Source: Taxillus chinensis
Lineage: Eukaryota > Streptophyta > Magnoliopsida > Santalales > Loranthaceae
Assembly (NCBI GenBank): GCA_023512835.1
Contig: CM042088.1
Coordinates: forward strand, 44,904,771-44,968,770
DNA: 64,000 nucleotides
Reading direction: 5' to 3'
A model generated the notes under the pieces. The model searched no databases, was not told the origin of the DNA, and saw only the letters and a program-made list of their open reading frames with translations. Positions 1 to 12,322 of the stretch are shown here, one piece after another. Positions within the stretch are counted from its first letter, which is position 1. Each line of letters starts with the position of its first letter. A program made the position numbers and the translations under genes.

Positions 1-319
1 GAAATATCGCACGAGCCTATCACTTTACATCACATCACTGCACACACATGACATGACACATCGCATCGCATCGCATCACATCACATCACATGGGAGCCAA
101 CTTGAGCAAGGGGGTAATGCTTTGATACGAACCCACTTCTGTTCAACTCACATGAGAATTTGAACCAAGGGCGAAGACCCAACGGCAACCAACCAGTACG
201 ATTATAACGTGTATACCCACTTGTTTAAGAGCGACGCAAACTTTATAATATGAATTAGAATGAGTATATTTATATTTATATATATGGGAAGGATACAACG
301 CCCCCATAATGATTATTTG

Positions 320-359
<40 letters not shown>

Positions 360-2181
360 GTATTTGGGAAAAGTACGTATATGATTTAACTAATAATTAA
401 AAAAATAATTCACCTATTTTAACGAAATGATAAGGTTTTATAAGTAGTTTTTGAATATTTTATTAATGCTATATTTTTGATATTTGATCATAATATTAAT
501 GTTCTATAATTGATATTTAAACATGTTAATAATGGGTTACTCTTGGTATTTTGAACGTATTAATAATGTTTTATTCTTGGTATTCAAACAAACCAAAAAA
601 TTTGAACTATAACAAACACGGAGATTCAAATCTTGTGTTCACAACTTTGGTGGGAAATCTAAAATGGAAGAAAGAGGAGTTTGCCGAATTGATATGAGAA
701 AATAAGAAAATGGAGGAAAAGAAGCAAAAGAAGCTGACAGAGGTTAAGGCCTAAGGAAAAGACACCCGGTTGTGGAGGAGAAGTAGATGTCGGCAAGGTG
801 GGAGAAGAGAAGTGATAACTGATGAGTGCTAATCCTAAAATTTTTTTGTGAAATTTACTTATAATATTAAATGATTATTTTAAAAATTATTTTTAAATAT
901 GAGTATATTTATTATCATCATGCATTTATATGTCTCTCTCTCTATAATGGTGTATTATTCAATTGGGGCTGATCAGGAATCATCAAGCCATGAATGAACC
1001 ACATTCAGTGGTGGGGTGGGCACTTTCACATAGTTAAAAGATACACGTACCTAATATTCTTTGTGGAAAAAGAAAAGAGAATAGCATTCTTCCCAAAAAG
1101 AAATGGAAAAAAAAAAAAAAAACATACGTGGGCATCAACGTGCTCAGTGGCAGACATTATACGTAGAGCCCTGCTTGCCACGGCTCAATAATATTGCCTC
1201 TCTTCTTCCATTATGGGTCTGGTCTTTCTTTGTTTTTTGTCACTCCACTGCAGCACTGTCCATGACTCATTGTTTTAACTTATCAGCATTTTATATATAC
1301 AATAAATATAAACACTAAAGCAAGCAATGGCCAAGGGGACTACCACACTTCTAGTTAGGAAGATGACCAGTGAGAGATATTTTGGGTGAAAAAGGGTAAA
1401 TATATAAATAAAAGGACAAAATAAGGGTTATTTAAAATAATAAAAATAATAATAAATGCAGTTCATCAGTCATCACTGATGGGTGATGGGTATACCTTGC
1501 AAACGGCCACCCGTGGCAAATAGTAAACGTGTGCGGACAGCGGACAAGGCTTGCCGGCGCTAGCTTGATTTTTGAAAATTTTCATTTAATCATTTATAAG
1601 TAATTTTTTTTAAAGTTGCAAATATATTAAAAGTTATAAATAATGAAAAAATAACAAGAGAAAAAACTATATAATATATGCATAATATATTTACAAATAA
1701 ATATATTTTTACATGATATATATATATAATGTATCAGTAGTTATTGCATAATATATAAATATAAATAAGTATACGTGCACATAATGTAGAAACTTTTAAT
1801 ATTTAAGCCTTTATATTCGGAGTTTTTCAGTTTTAACTCTAACATTTATTTTTTTCTTTGTTTCATTAAAATAATATTTTTTAAAAAAATATTTAACTTT
1901 TTTTTCGCTCTTCATTTCTATTTTATTTGTTGTACCCAAAACACAAAACACAAGGTTAAGAATATAATATAATATAATATAGAAAATGAATAATAACTTT
2001 TTTTAGAGTAAATGTAACAATTTTTATAGAAAGAAAAGCGGATAAAGAGTATATTAGAATATATTTTAATTCTTCATTTGTGGAAATACATAATCCTCTT
2101 CCATATGCTTGTACATGTTAAGACTACTAAAACAATATAATTTTGATTATATATTTACAAATAAATATATTTTCACGTGAA

Positions 2182-2239
<58 letters not shown>

Positions 2240-2956
2240 GTATCAGTAGTTATTGCATAATATATAAATATAAATAAGTATATGTGCACATAATGTAGAA
2301 ACTTTTAATATTTAAGCCTTTATATTCAGAGTTTTTCAATTTTAACTCTTAACATTATTTTTTCTTTGTTTTATTAAAATAATATTTTTTTAAAACATAT
2401 TTAACTTTTTTTCCTTTCATCATTTCTATTTTATTTATTGTACTCAAAACCCAAGGTTAAGAATATAATATAATATAATATAAAAAATAAATAATAACTT
2501 TTTTAGAGTAAATGTAGCAATTTTTATAGAAAGAAAAGCGGATAAAGAGTGTATTAGAATATATTTTTAAATTTTGTTTCTTTATTTGTGAAAATACAGA
2601 ATGTACATGTTAAGACTACTAAAACAATATAATTTTGATTATATATGATGTTTTTTTAGTTATTTATTTTTCAAAATTATATCATTTTTAAGAGCCTCAA
2701 CATTTATGCATATATTGAAGCTTAATATAAAATATGTATGATATATAATTCATATAAATTTTTACAAATTTATTTTTAATAGCGTATATATATGCATCAT
2801 GAAATCCTTAAATCTGTGATATCTAACCATTAAATATTATACACTTCTTCACAAGAACCAGATATGATAGTTCAAATTTGAAATCACACAAATCTGATGT
2901 TATTGTATATAACAACAACAACAATAATAATATACACATTAATTAAATATATATTG

Positions 2957-3014
<58 letters not shown>

Positions 3015-3821
3015 TGCGGGCACGGGCCAGATGCACTTAAGCAGGACAAAAAATGAGTGCAAACAAAATTATCCGCTTTTTTTTTCCATCACAATTGCTA
3101 GTGCCCACGGGACCCCTTGGCCCCCATCACCGTTGTCAGGTCTACTATGGGATTGATTGAAAATAGATAAAGCTCTGGGAGTATACATATTATAAATATA
3201 TATATTGCTTTTCATAGCAGGGAGGGGTTGCTCTCTGTGTCAATGCTGCTGCACTAAACCTTGGGAATGCGAACATTTGATCTGAACCCTCGCCTTACAG
3301 ATAGTTACTGCTGGTTGACTCTTGTGCGAGACACCGCGATCCAATTCATAGTAACCCACATTATGAGGACAATACAAAGAAGACCAAACCATGAGGCCAT
3401 CCCAGAAGGAAAAGATAACATGTAGTAATTAATTATGTATGCATACATTTTTATATGGTACGTGAACCCACCCTTCACTTTTACACTACTACTATAACCT
3501 CTCTCTCTCTCTCTCTCTCTGCCTCTTTTCTGTGTACTGCTACAACATACACGTGTACATTTACATTTTAGCAGCCCCTATACCACCCATAAGTAGACAC
3601 CAGCACTGTACCCACGATTGCACAACTATTTTCTACATCCATTACCTTTGGTTTTCTTCTTCCTTCTTCATTATTGTTTTGTGTACACACACACTGACAC
3701 ACATATATATGTTGCATCTAATCTTCTGCATTCTTCCTATAGACACAGCTTTTGCTTCTTTCATCTCACACAGAGGCATTAATTAAAGACATGCATTAAT
3801 GCTGTTTAAGACTTCATTATA
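1..3821. other. AT-rich intergenic region
   Basis: No coding exon with splice support is visible. Short open frames here lack recognisable motifs and lie in low-complexity DNA. The stretch holds (AT)n at about 324-357 and 2183-2238, (AAT)n at about 2960-3010, (CT)n at 3501-3520, and the tandem duplication listed separately. The last part, about 3530-3820, lies downstream of the PLATZ stop codon and may include its 3' UTR. Confidence 0.7.
1688..2645. repeat. Tandem direct duplication, unit about 470-490 bp
   Basis: Two adjacent, highly similar copies are visible, about 1688-2152 and 2152-2645. Both contain in the same order the words ttacaaataaatatatt, aatgtatcagtagttattgc, gtgcacataatgtagaaac, aagaaaagcggataaagag and gttaagactactaaaacaa. 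Copy 2 differs mainly by an expanded (AT)n tract near 2183-2238 and by small deletions. No terminal inverted repeats or open frame were seen, so this looks like a local segmental duplication rather than a transposon. Confidence 0.85.
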
Positions 3822-5475
3822 TCACCAGTACTCTGTAATAAGAGCTCCCATTGGGGCTCTGTGGGGAACCCCTTTCCTCTTGCTGGTTCGGAAGCTCATG
3901 GGGGCTGGAGTCGGCGTCTGCGGTGTAAAGCTCTTTGCATATGATCTGCAGCGGCCAACACGGCCGCCAATATTTGTCGACCCCTCTGAGTCCGACCCCT
4001 CCATCTCCTTATTATTGTTCAGTTTCCTGCTGTTCCGGGGGATATTCTTGGATGTTCCAACTATCTAAAAAGACATTAGGTAAATAAATATAAGGAATAC
4101 TAATACTGATAACTATTAGCCTCGCACATTAATAATATCACCTTTTGCAACTAAAAAAATCATGGTTCTGATGATGACGACTCAGATCCAGTTCACACCA
4201 GATGAAATAATGCTGATACGTGATATATATAAATATCTACACAGAATGGGGCCTCCATCCTTTGAGCAGTTGAAAATGTGCAATCATATCAAGTTAGCAT
4301 CTTATATATATATATATATATATATAAATGTGACACTGGGAAATCATTTTTTGTTTGTTCATGAACCGGTATATTAGCATTTATTTGTACTGGGAATTAA
4401 GACATAAGAACAACATAATGGATCCAAACCCACCAATATTAAATCTGTTTGTGAGCAACTTATGGGCAGATGATCAAAATATTGAAGACCTGTAATAAAT
4501 ACCTTACAGCCGAGGGAGCAGAAAGAGAAGGAATCGAGGAGAGTGCGGTGGCAGACACTGCAAGTGTTGGTGACGCCCTTGCCAGGCCTGGGCTGCGGCC
4601 TCTCATTCAAGAACACAATTCGAGCGCTGTTGATGATGTACGTCTGAACACCACTTATGTCCAAAAACTTTTGTATCTCCGACACCCGAACCACATCGTG
4701 GTAGGACGACCTCCTTATCTATTGACGTTACATATACATACATACATACGAATATACAAGACACAAAATTTGAGATTCGAGACAACCCAGGTAATGAGTG
4801 GCGAGCTCTAATTCACACAACAGCACAAAACAAAACAAAAAATTTACAAGACAGATGGTGATTGATTGATTGCAGAAAACCGTGAGGGAGTCAATGAAGA
4901 GTAGTGAAAATAGTATAAATATGTGTTGTGATGGAGGAAGTGGCCGGTGAGGGAAGGGAATTGATGCGCGCGCGCGCGGTACCTGAATGGGGCGGTGGTG
5001 AGGGAGGTGAAAGGGGAGGCAGAGGGAGCAGAAGGCGCCGGCGGCAGAGGAGCAGTCTAAGCAGAACATGTTGCACTCGCTCTTGTGGAAATCAGCGTGG
5101 ATCTTGCATTGCCCAAAGAACCGAGTCCTCAACAGTGGTCCCACCCACCCCGGCCACCTTTTCAGGTTGTTATTCAGGCAACCGCTGTGTTCCTCGTCCT
5201 CTGCTCCTCTCCCTTCCAATTCCCCTTCTTCTTGATCATCAGGGCCGCCTCCTCCCTGTGTTATATAAATTATAATTAATCAACCAAACCTAATAATTCC
5301 CCACACACACACACACACACATAACCACAATCAAAATCAAACTAGCTGGACTAAAACAGATGGAGTGAGAGATCAATATAGTAAATAGTAACGATAATAA
5401 AACAGAACAAAACAGGACCATGATTCTTCTGTTCCTGGGTTTGATTTCTTTGACACTGGGCTCTTCATTATCCAT
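3822..5475 (-). CDS. PLATZ family zinc-binding transcription factor
   Basis: Plant AT-rich sequence and zinc-binding protein, presumed nuclear DNA-binding repressor. Exons on the minus strand: 5475-5419, 5255-4983, 4718-4503, 4064-3822, all GT-AG and phase 0, giving 262 residues. Exon 1 encodes a short lead-in ending [11 protein letters not shown]. Exon 2 carries the first zinc-binding cluster (CKIH, then [12 protein letters not shown] and a His pair). Exon 3 continues [18 protein letters not shown] and [19 protein letters not shown], then a second Cys cluster (TCSVC and FCSLGCK). Exon 4 has the family tail [17 protein letters not shown]. Length and order match typical PLATZ proteins of about 200-260 residues. 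The ATG at 5475 is chosen because exon 1 joins in frame to exon 2 and resembles family N-termini. A 13-base G run (5530-5542) lies in the presumed 5' UTR. The paralogue cannot be assigned. Confidence 0.93.
4967..4978. repeat. (GC)n alternating tract beside a PLATZ splice donor
   Basis: The plus strand reads gcgcgcgcgcgcgg immediately before the complement of the donor of PLATZ intron 2, whose GT is at 4982-4981. Alternating purine-pyrimidine GC is unusual in such AT-rich DNA. Confidence 0.8.
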
Positions 5476-7687
5476 GTTTAAATTTGCTGTAGAAAACCAA
5501 TAACTGAAGAGAGCTTAATATGTCAGAGAGGGGGGGGGGGGGAAGATGGGAAAAAAGTATGTGGAAGAACCTTTTGGAAGCGTGGGTGGGTATGGACTTA
5601 AAAGAAGAAAGGAGAGCATGGAATGGGTGAGGGGAGGAGGAACGAAAGTGGGAGAGCTTATCTTCGCATAAGAAGTCCACCTCTCCCAATTTGCAATTTG
5701 TGTCCCATCCCAAACCACGAATAATAATTATTATTATTATAATAAAAGGATGATAATTATAATAGGTATAGATTAGTATCATATTCAGATATCAGGTCGG
5801 CCGCACCTTCTACAGTCTACTGCAATCAATAGACTTATTCTTCAACACCAAACCTATACACTAAGAACCGGCAGTAAATATAAATTTAATTATGTTTAAT
5901 CCAATCTTGGCTCCAAGCCAATATATGATTAATTATAGCAGGCTAGCTAGGTACTATGGTGAGGTTAGCATCGGGTAGGAGTTGATTAGTTTTTTTTTTT
6001 TTTTTTTTTGGGGATTTTGAAAGTGATTGATCTTTCACTTTTTGTAATTAGACTTTTTTGCTAGAACTTGAAAGTTTCTGGTTCTGGGCATCTATATATG
6101 AGAGAGTGATTTCTCTGTTTACGTAAAATTTTCATGTAAATAAGATAATCTTGTATGTCTGCTTATTAGACTATCCTCATTCCGCGCAAAAAAGAAATAA
6201 ACAATATGCATTAAAAAAAGCAACCGATAGTGAGTCTTGTTATTAAAGTCAACAATCCTATGGTGTTCTGTCAATATGTTGGAAGCAGTTATTTGGAAGC
6301 CAAAATATCCTGGGTAAGGTTAAAATGATGGCCTAAATGACAGTTTAATAGAAGCTCTTCATGCAGGACAGATTATTAGGATTTGGGTGGTGATATGTGG
6401 GAAAGAAACAGAGACAAGTAATTGTCTTTTTCTTCTTAGCGAGGAAAAAAATTGTCTTTAGACAAAGGGTTGTCATATCCTCAATCAGGATTGGATGTGT
6501 CTGCCATAAGTTTTATTATATATGGGAGCTAACATACTTATCAAGTTATGTCTACATTTTATTGGACGCTTGTTTCCAAGTCAAAGATCCCTATAAAGTT
6601 AAAATAGTAATCTGAATTGCACTTCAAAATTAGTATCTTATGCGAGGCTATGTTTAGAAGCGTGACTTGTGTATGAGTCATACGCGTAAGATAAGATGTG
6701 CGAGAAAACGACAAAGGCAAGTAACTATTGTTTTCTTCTTTCATTTAGTAATATTTTTGGGATTTGCTGTGATAATATAATTTTAAAAAATAATAAATCT
6801 AATTAATTTAAAATTATTTGAAAGGGGTGAAAAATCATAATTTGTAAAACTAGTTTTCTTTCAAGTAAGTATGACCATATTTTGGCTAAGATTGAAAATA
6901 TCAAGATTTAATTTTCTCCAATAAGTAAATCAATATACTCAAGAGCACATTCCATTAAACTCAATTTAAGCTTGAGTTTGACATTATATAAGCTTGTTCG
7001 TTAATTTACAAGCTCAACACAATTAAACTTAATTACTTTATAAGCTTGTATCGTCTCAACAAAATTTAGATTATTTACAGGTAAACTAGTGGGAAAAGAC
7101 CAACATCATCCAAGTTTAACTACTTGGGTGAACTATTTAGAAACAATAAATTCATTAGAAAAATGAAGAGTAAAGGATTTTTTTTTTGATTTTGTGGCAA
7201 AAAGTTCTAACTAGCCAGAAGTTTTAATAAATTATATTAGTCATAAATTATAATAATATAGTTTTTGAAAAGTTAGTTTGGTTAGATGAAAATAATGGTT
7301 AATTATATTTATTGTTTTTTTTTAAATCATAGGTTCTGTTTGGTTTGATTAAATTGAGTTTTTTTACAATATATAAATATTTTTAAAAATTACAATGCTC
7401 AAATGAATTTCTATTACTAATCAATAATTTTAAAATGTAACCGTTATTTTTAAAAATAATTATACTTCAAAAAAAAAATATCATCACATCAACTAATTTC
7501 TTAAAATTTTTGAAAAGCCTAATATTTGGTCCCAATACAAATCGTGTCACATGGCTTCGGCTTTGGTCAAGGAACTGACGTCTCTCCCCCTCTCGGCCTC
7601 TACCAGTTTTGGGTAATTTATGATGATTTGGGGACGGGCAGTGACAGTGTGGGCGGAAGTTGGGTCCGCCGCTTTGCTTCGAGGCAT

Positions 7688-7755
<68 letters not shown>

Positions 7756-8307
7756 AGAGAGAGAATAGGAATATGGGGGGGCGGTCTAGCTGTCCTGCCG
7801 GTTTTTGGTTTTTTGCAATTGACTCGATCGTACGTACAAAAGAAAATAAATGAACTGCTTTGCCTGCTGCTGTGCTGCTTCTGTCTGTACTTGTACTTGG
7901 TTACTTGGTTACTTGGTTACAGGCTTCAAGTTCAGCCCCCAATATGTGGACGCGTCACCCCGGCACTTGAGACCCAAAATGTACGTCCGCCACAAGGCCG
8001 CTGTTTATTTATACGTACAACGTAACAACGTTGCCGGCCGCTGCAAACAAAACAAAACAAAACAAAACAATGGCTCGGTCTCACTTTTTTTTTTTTTTTT
8101 AAAAAAAAAAACAAAAAGCTTTGCGATTTCACAATGTAAAAGATGGTCCACTGATATTCCTCTTGTCTCCCTTGCATGTGACATTTGTTGGACCCTTACA
8201 CTGATATGGGGTAGCCTTTTAAAAAGTTTTTTTTTTTTTTTTTGTCAATCTCTACCTAAATTATCTTCCATTGCTAGGTTTTGTGGTAAGCCAACTTTAA
8301 TGTTCAA

Positions 8308-8364
<57 letters not shown>

Positions 8365-9975
8365 AAAGAAAAGAAAAGAAAAGATGAATTGCATGTGTTA
8401 TCGGTTATCAATTATTTATCATAGTGGATGTGACTTGAGGGATTAGAATTATCATCATAAAACTTGTGTCATTTCTCAACTAAACCAAAATAACTAATAA
8501 AGCCACTTTTACATGTTTCAATTTTGTTTTCATTAAAGTTAATGGAAGGGAAAAAAATAATAATAATAATAATAATAACTACGTTGTCGGCTGGTGGATT
8601 ATTTGTCCAATTCAGCCGATCGACTACTTTTATGATCAAACTCAAAGAGGGCCTTGGGTGGTGCTTTAATTTTGGACCGTTTGTTACGGGACGTGTATGT
8701 CTCATGTGAATTTAAAAGGGTCATATATAATTTTCGTTATATATTGATCCCCTCCTCGATTCCCTTTAATGAGTCACATTTACCTTGACACAAAAAGGTT
8801 AGCCACAAAACTGATTGACCCACAAGGCAACAAAAGTGTCATTCTTTTACTTTCATACGGTTGCATCTTGGCCTCTCAACTTCTCAATATATATTTAGTG
8901 AATGTATATGCATGGGGCACTAATAATTAATAAACCAATTTAAAATGCCCAAAAATAAGGTAGCATGCATATATATACGCAGGCCATTATAGTGGAGTAT
9001 AATTAATTGATGTAAATATAGTCTACATATAATACATTTACTTCCAATTGTTACAGTGCTTGCAAATTATAACATTTTGTGATACTTTAATTGATGTACT
9101 TTTTTAGATGTTTTGTTAAAATAAAATTATTTACTCCTTATTTTTTATTTTGTTTTTGTTTACGCAGTAGATTGTCCCGGTTAGTTATAGTCATGTTTGT
9201 AGCTCAAAACTACGTCATTTTAACAAAAACAGGCGTCGATATCATTTGATCGGCATGTGTACTGTTCTGCTCGACAAGGTATACTTTGCTCGATATGTCG
9301 TACGCAGGTGAAGCGTAGTGCAGAGGATCCCCGTCCTACTTAAAAATGTTTCCATGGCCCCATACGTCTTCAACACGCTAATAACCTCCCTTACAGTTCA
9401 GTACTCGCAAAACGACAAAAAAAATGAGGTAGCCCAGACCAGTCCACGTTTTGGGCCCACGAACATTCATCGCTTGGCCCACTTTGGGTCCACCTGTTAC
9501 AAGGCCCAACTCAAGCATCTGAGGAGCCAACAAGTTTATATACACTACTATACTACCTTACTTGCATACGGGGGTAAAGAGAACTGTCACGTCCCAATCG
9601 AGTAGTCGTGTGAAAAACGCTTTAGTGATATTCTAAACTGAAAAAATATTTGATAAATCCAAACCCACCTTCAAACAACCATTGGTAACAGCAAATGTTG
9701 GCCTCAAAGTTTCAGGAGCAATGACCAATTTTTATTTTTAAGTGGAACACCAAAGACAGTGACAGCACATCTCATTGCTGCTCGCAAGGGGTACATACAG
9801 GCATCTCATGTAGAGTAAAATGTGGAATTCAAGTGTTTTGGAATGACCAAAGCAACCAGGTAGGTGTACAGATACAGACAGCGCACTTCAATTCATAAGC
9901 AAACAATATGCTCAGACAGAGCTCAAAAAGGCCGTAGCTACCGGTTCAGCACAACACAGGAAACGAAAGGAAATC
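5476..9975. other. Intergenic region with microsatellites
   Basis: This lies between the divergent upstream side of PLATZ and the 3' end of the chloroplast-protein gene. I see no supported exon. It contains a poly-T run (about 5991-6009), (AT)n followed by (GA)n at about 7690-7765, facing T and A runs near 8087-8112, and (AT)n at about 8311-8358. The part from about 9650 to 9975 is probably the 3' UTR of the neighbouring minus-strand gene. Open frames overlapping the repeats translate only repeat sequence. Confidence 0.65.
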
Positions 9976-12322
9976 TCATATGGTAGCTTCTATTTCAGGG
10001 TCGGATTCAACTGCCACCCGGGGCGGCAAATTCTTGCTGCCTCTCAAGCGTGAAGAAACATTGTCAATGGCAGAATTGAGCTGGCCTATTTTATCATTCA
10101 AGGTCTGCCTGGTCTCCTGCTATTCCAGAACAAAGGAAAACACAGGTAGCGAGAAAAAACATGCAGGAGATTAAAAATAAAAAATAAAAATGGAGGTCTC
10201 AAATTTCCAGCAAGAGTTGGGATGAGAGATTTCAACAAAATGCAAATCACCTCTAAACCTTCATCATAGTATATCGGTCCCCTGGCCCTCCTAAACCCAG
10301 ATTCATCTTCATTCAGCAGGGACCTTCTGATCTGAAAATATTCAATAAATTAAATTTTACAAATTTAAAATTAAAATCATAGGGTGTAAATAAGAACATT
10401 AATGCCACAACAATATGCTGCGGGATGATTTCAACTCCGACAAAAGTCTTCGTGATGAAAACAAGACTTAACTTGGAATCATGCAAGTGACTTGTTGGTT
10501 GGTATATTGGGGTGATGGATTATTATATGCATACAACTGAATATGTGGGTTTAATTGACAAATACTGTTTGCAATAACCTCTTTCAAAATCATATCAAGC
10601 CTTCAAAAAAAAGTAGCCTAATCACCTGTGGAGCAAAAATATATGCTAGAGTTCCACAAACAGCCCCTCCAAGGACGAAACCAGCAAGAAAATCTCCACC
10701 TCCACCTCTACCACCTTCGCTGAATATCCAGAGGGGGTAAAAGAAGTAAATTAACAAAAGATAAAACAGTTGGAACAAATGAAAGCCTTATTTTGATAAC
10801 TGTTTCAACAAAGTAAAGACACTTGATGTCTGGCATACTTAAATGCCAACCCTGAATATTCGAGTCGGTATATCTACATATGCCATAATAAGCATTTACA
10901 AATTGATTTCTCCACTCGACAGGCTCATTAGATTGATAAAAAAAATTAACTACTGACTCACTTTAATCTAGTGACTACATTGCTTCCAAAACAGCTATCT
11001 AACATTACTCTTTACAGATTGTTTCAGGGCTAATATTCAACGTGTTGTGATGGGTGTAAGAATCAACTGTGAATCTGGGGTTGTGATGCATTTAATTTAG
11101 AAGTCTCATAATATAGAGTTCCTTATAGAGATAGAAGCTTCAACCATCCAGGTTGAGACATGGGAATCATACCCATACTGAGCACAAAGAGAAATCTTGC
11201 GACTTTTTGCAGACTGGTTTGATTTCCGCTGAACTTTCAATGTTGGTGTCTTCCCAAATGAATCTGAATTTATTGAGCACAGTTTCTGTGCCTTGAGAAA
11301 AGATCCGCCTACACTAAAATTGAAGCAATTACGACAGTATAATATCCACTCGATTTTATCTTTAAAAAAAAAACAAAAGATTAAACAAAGTGAAAGAGTT
11401 GCAACTGCAAAGTGTATTACATAATCAAAGAAGTAAGAAGCATGCCTAAATTTGGAAGCTAATTCTGTTTGTCTACTTTAAAGTGAAACTAAAGGAAAAT
11501 ACATAAAATTATTGAGGCTCAAAAAGAGGCCTTGTGCAGCACCATAGCAAGCTGAATTTGCAAAAGTAAAATACTTTACTTGAGGAATGAAAATATCATT
11601 CCAAACCAACTTGAGAAATTTAATCTATAAATTTGAACACAAGCCCCCCAGAGAAACTCGGCCAGTAAAAATCTCTACAGGGACCTCAAAATAGGATCAG
11701 GACTTTTAAGAATGTGTTCGAGCTATCAGCAATAATATATACGTGTTCAAACAGGATTTCAATATATCAACCCCGACTTCCTTTGGATATAACAAGATTT
11801 AAAACAAAATAAGTCAACCACATACATACAGAATGAACCGAAGCAAGAGACACCCATAAAAAAGGACTTTAAATGAGTGTGTGTGTGTGTGTGTGTGAAA
11901 CGAAAACAAAATAATAATAATTCATCGTGTTCTTCAAATGGGAACATATGAAAATCAAATCAGTCAATAAACAAACTGTTAATATGCTTAAATGGGTATT
12001 ACACAATTTCAACTCCAACTTGTTTCGCAAATGGGGATCATATAAGAGATTTGAAACCAACCCACAGAAAGCAAAAGGTGCATGGAAATGAAGTGAATGT
12101 ACGTGCATGCTCAATCCATTTTGTCTACCTTTTTTTGTTTTTTGGACATTTTAACACCACTGACAACAGAAAGTAGATGAAGAGGAAGAAAGATCGAGAC
12201 TGGATAATCCAAATTAAGCAGTTTTATTGAATCTAACTTCTCACCATCCAAACAGGAAACTAAATTGATAGGGTTTCAGAGATTTTACCTGAGATCGAAA
12301 CAGGGGCGTAACAGGTCGCCAT
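9976..12322 (-). CDS. Small predicted chloroplast membrane protein (AT1G42960-like)
   Basis: Five exons on the minus strand: 12322-12289, 11308-11173, 10719-10626, 10331-10251, 10116-9976, giving 161 residues with all phases closing. Residues 1 to about 54 are Ser/Lys/Arg-rich with few acidic residues, like a plastid transit peptide (MATCYAPVSIS, then KAQKLCSINSDSF). A Gly-rich stretch GEGGRGGGGD leads into one hydrophobic segment, FLAGFVLGGAVCGTLAYIF. The soluble tail contains RRSLLNEDESGFRRA, PIYYDEGLE and an amphipathic helix TRQTLNDKIGQLNSAIDNV. From memory this order matches a small uncharacterised protein reported in the Arabidopsis chloroplast inner envelope. Its biochemical function is unknown. 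Exon 5 has a NAGNAG acceptor, so one Gln may be included or omitted. Confidence 0.82.

Noticed and set aside
7526..8365. Plus-strand open frames of 80 and 171 codons
   Set aside because: They run through (TA)n, (GA)n and poly-T tracts, lack motifs and have no splice or promoter support.
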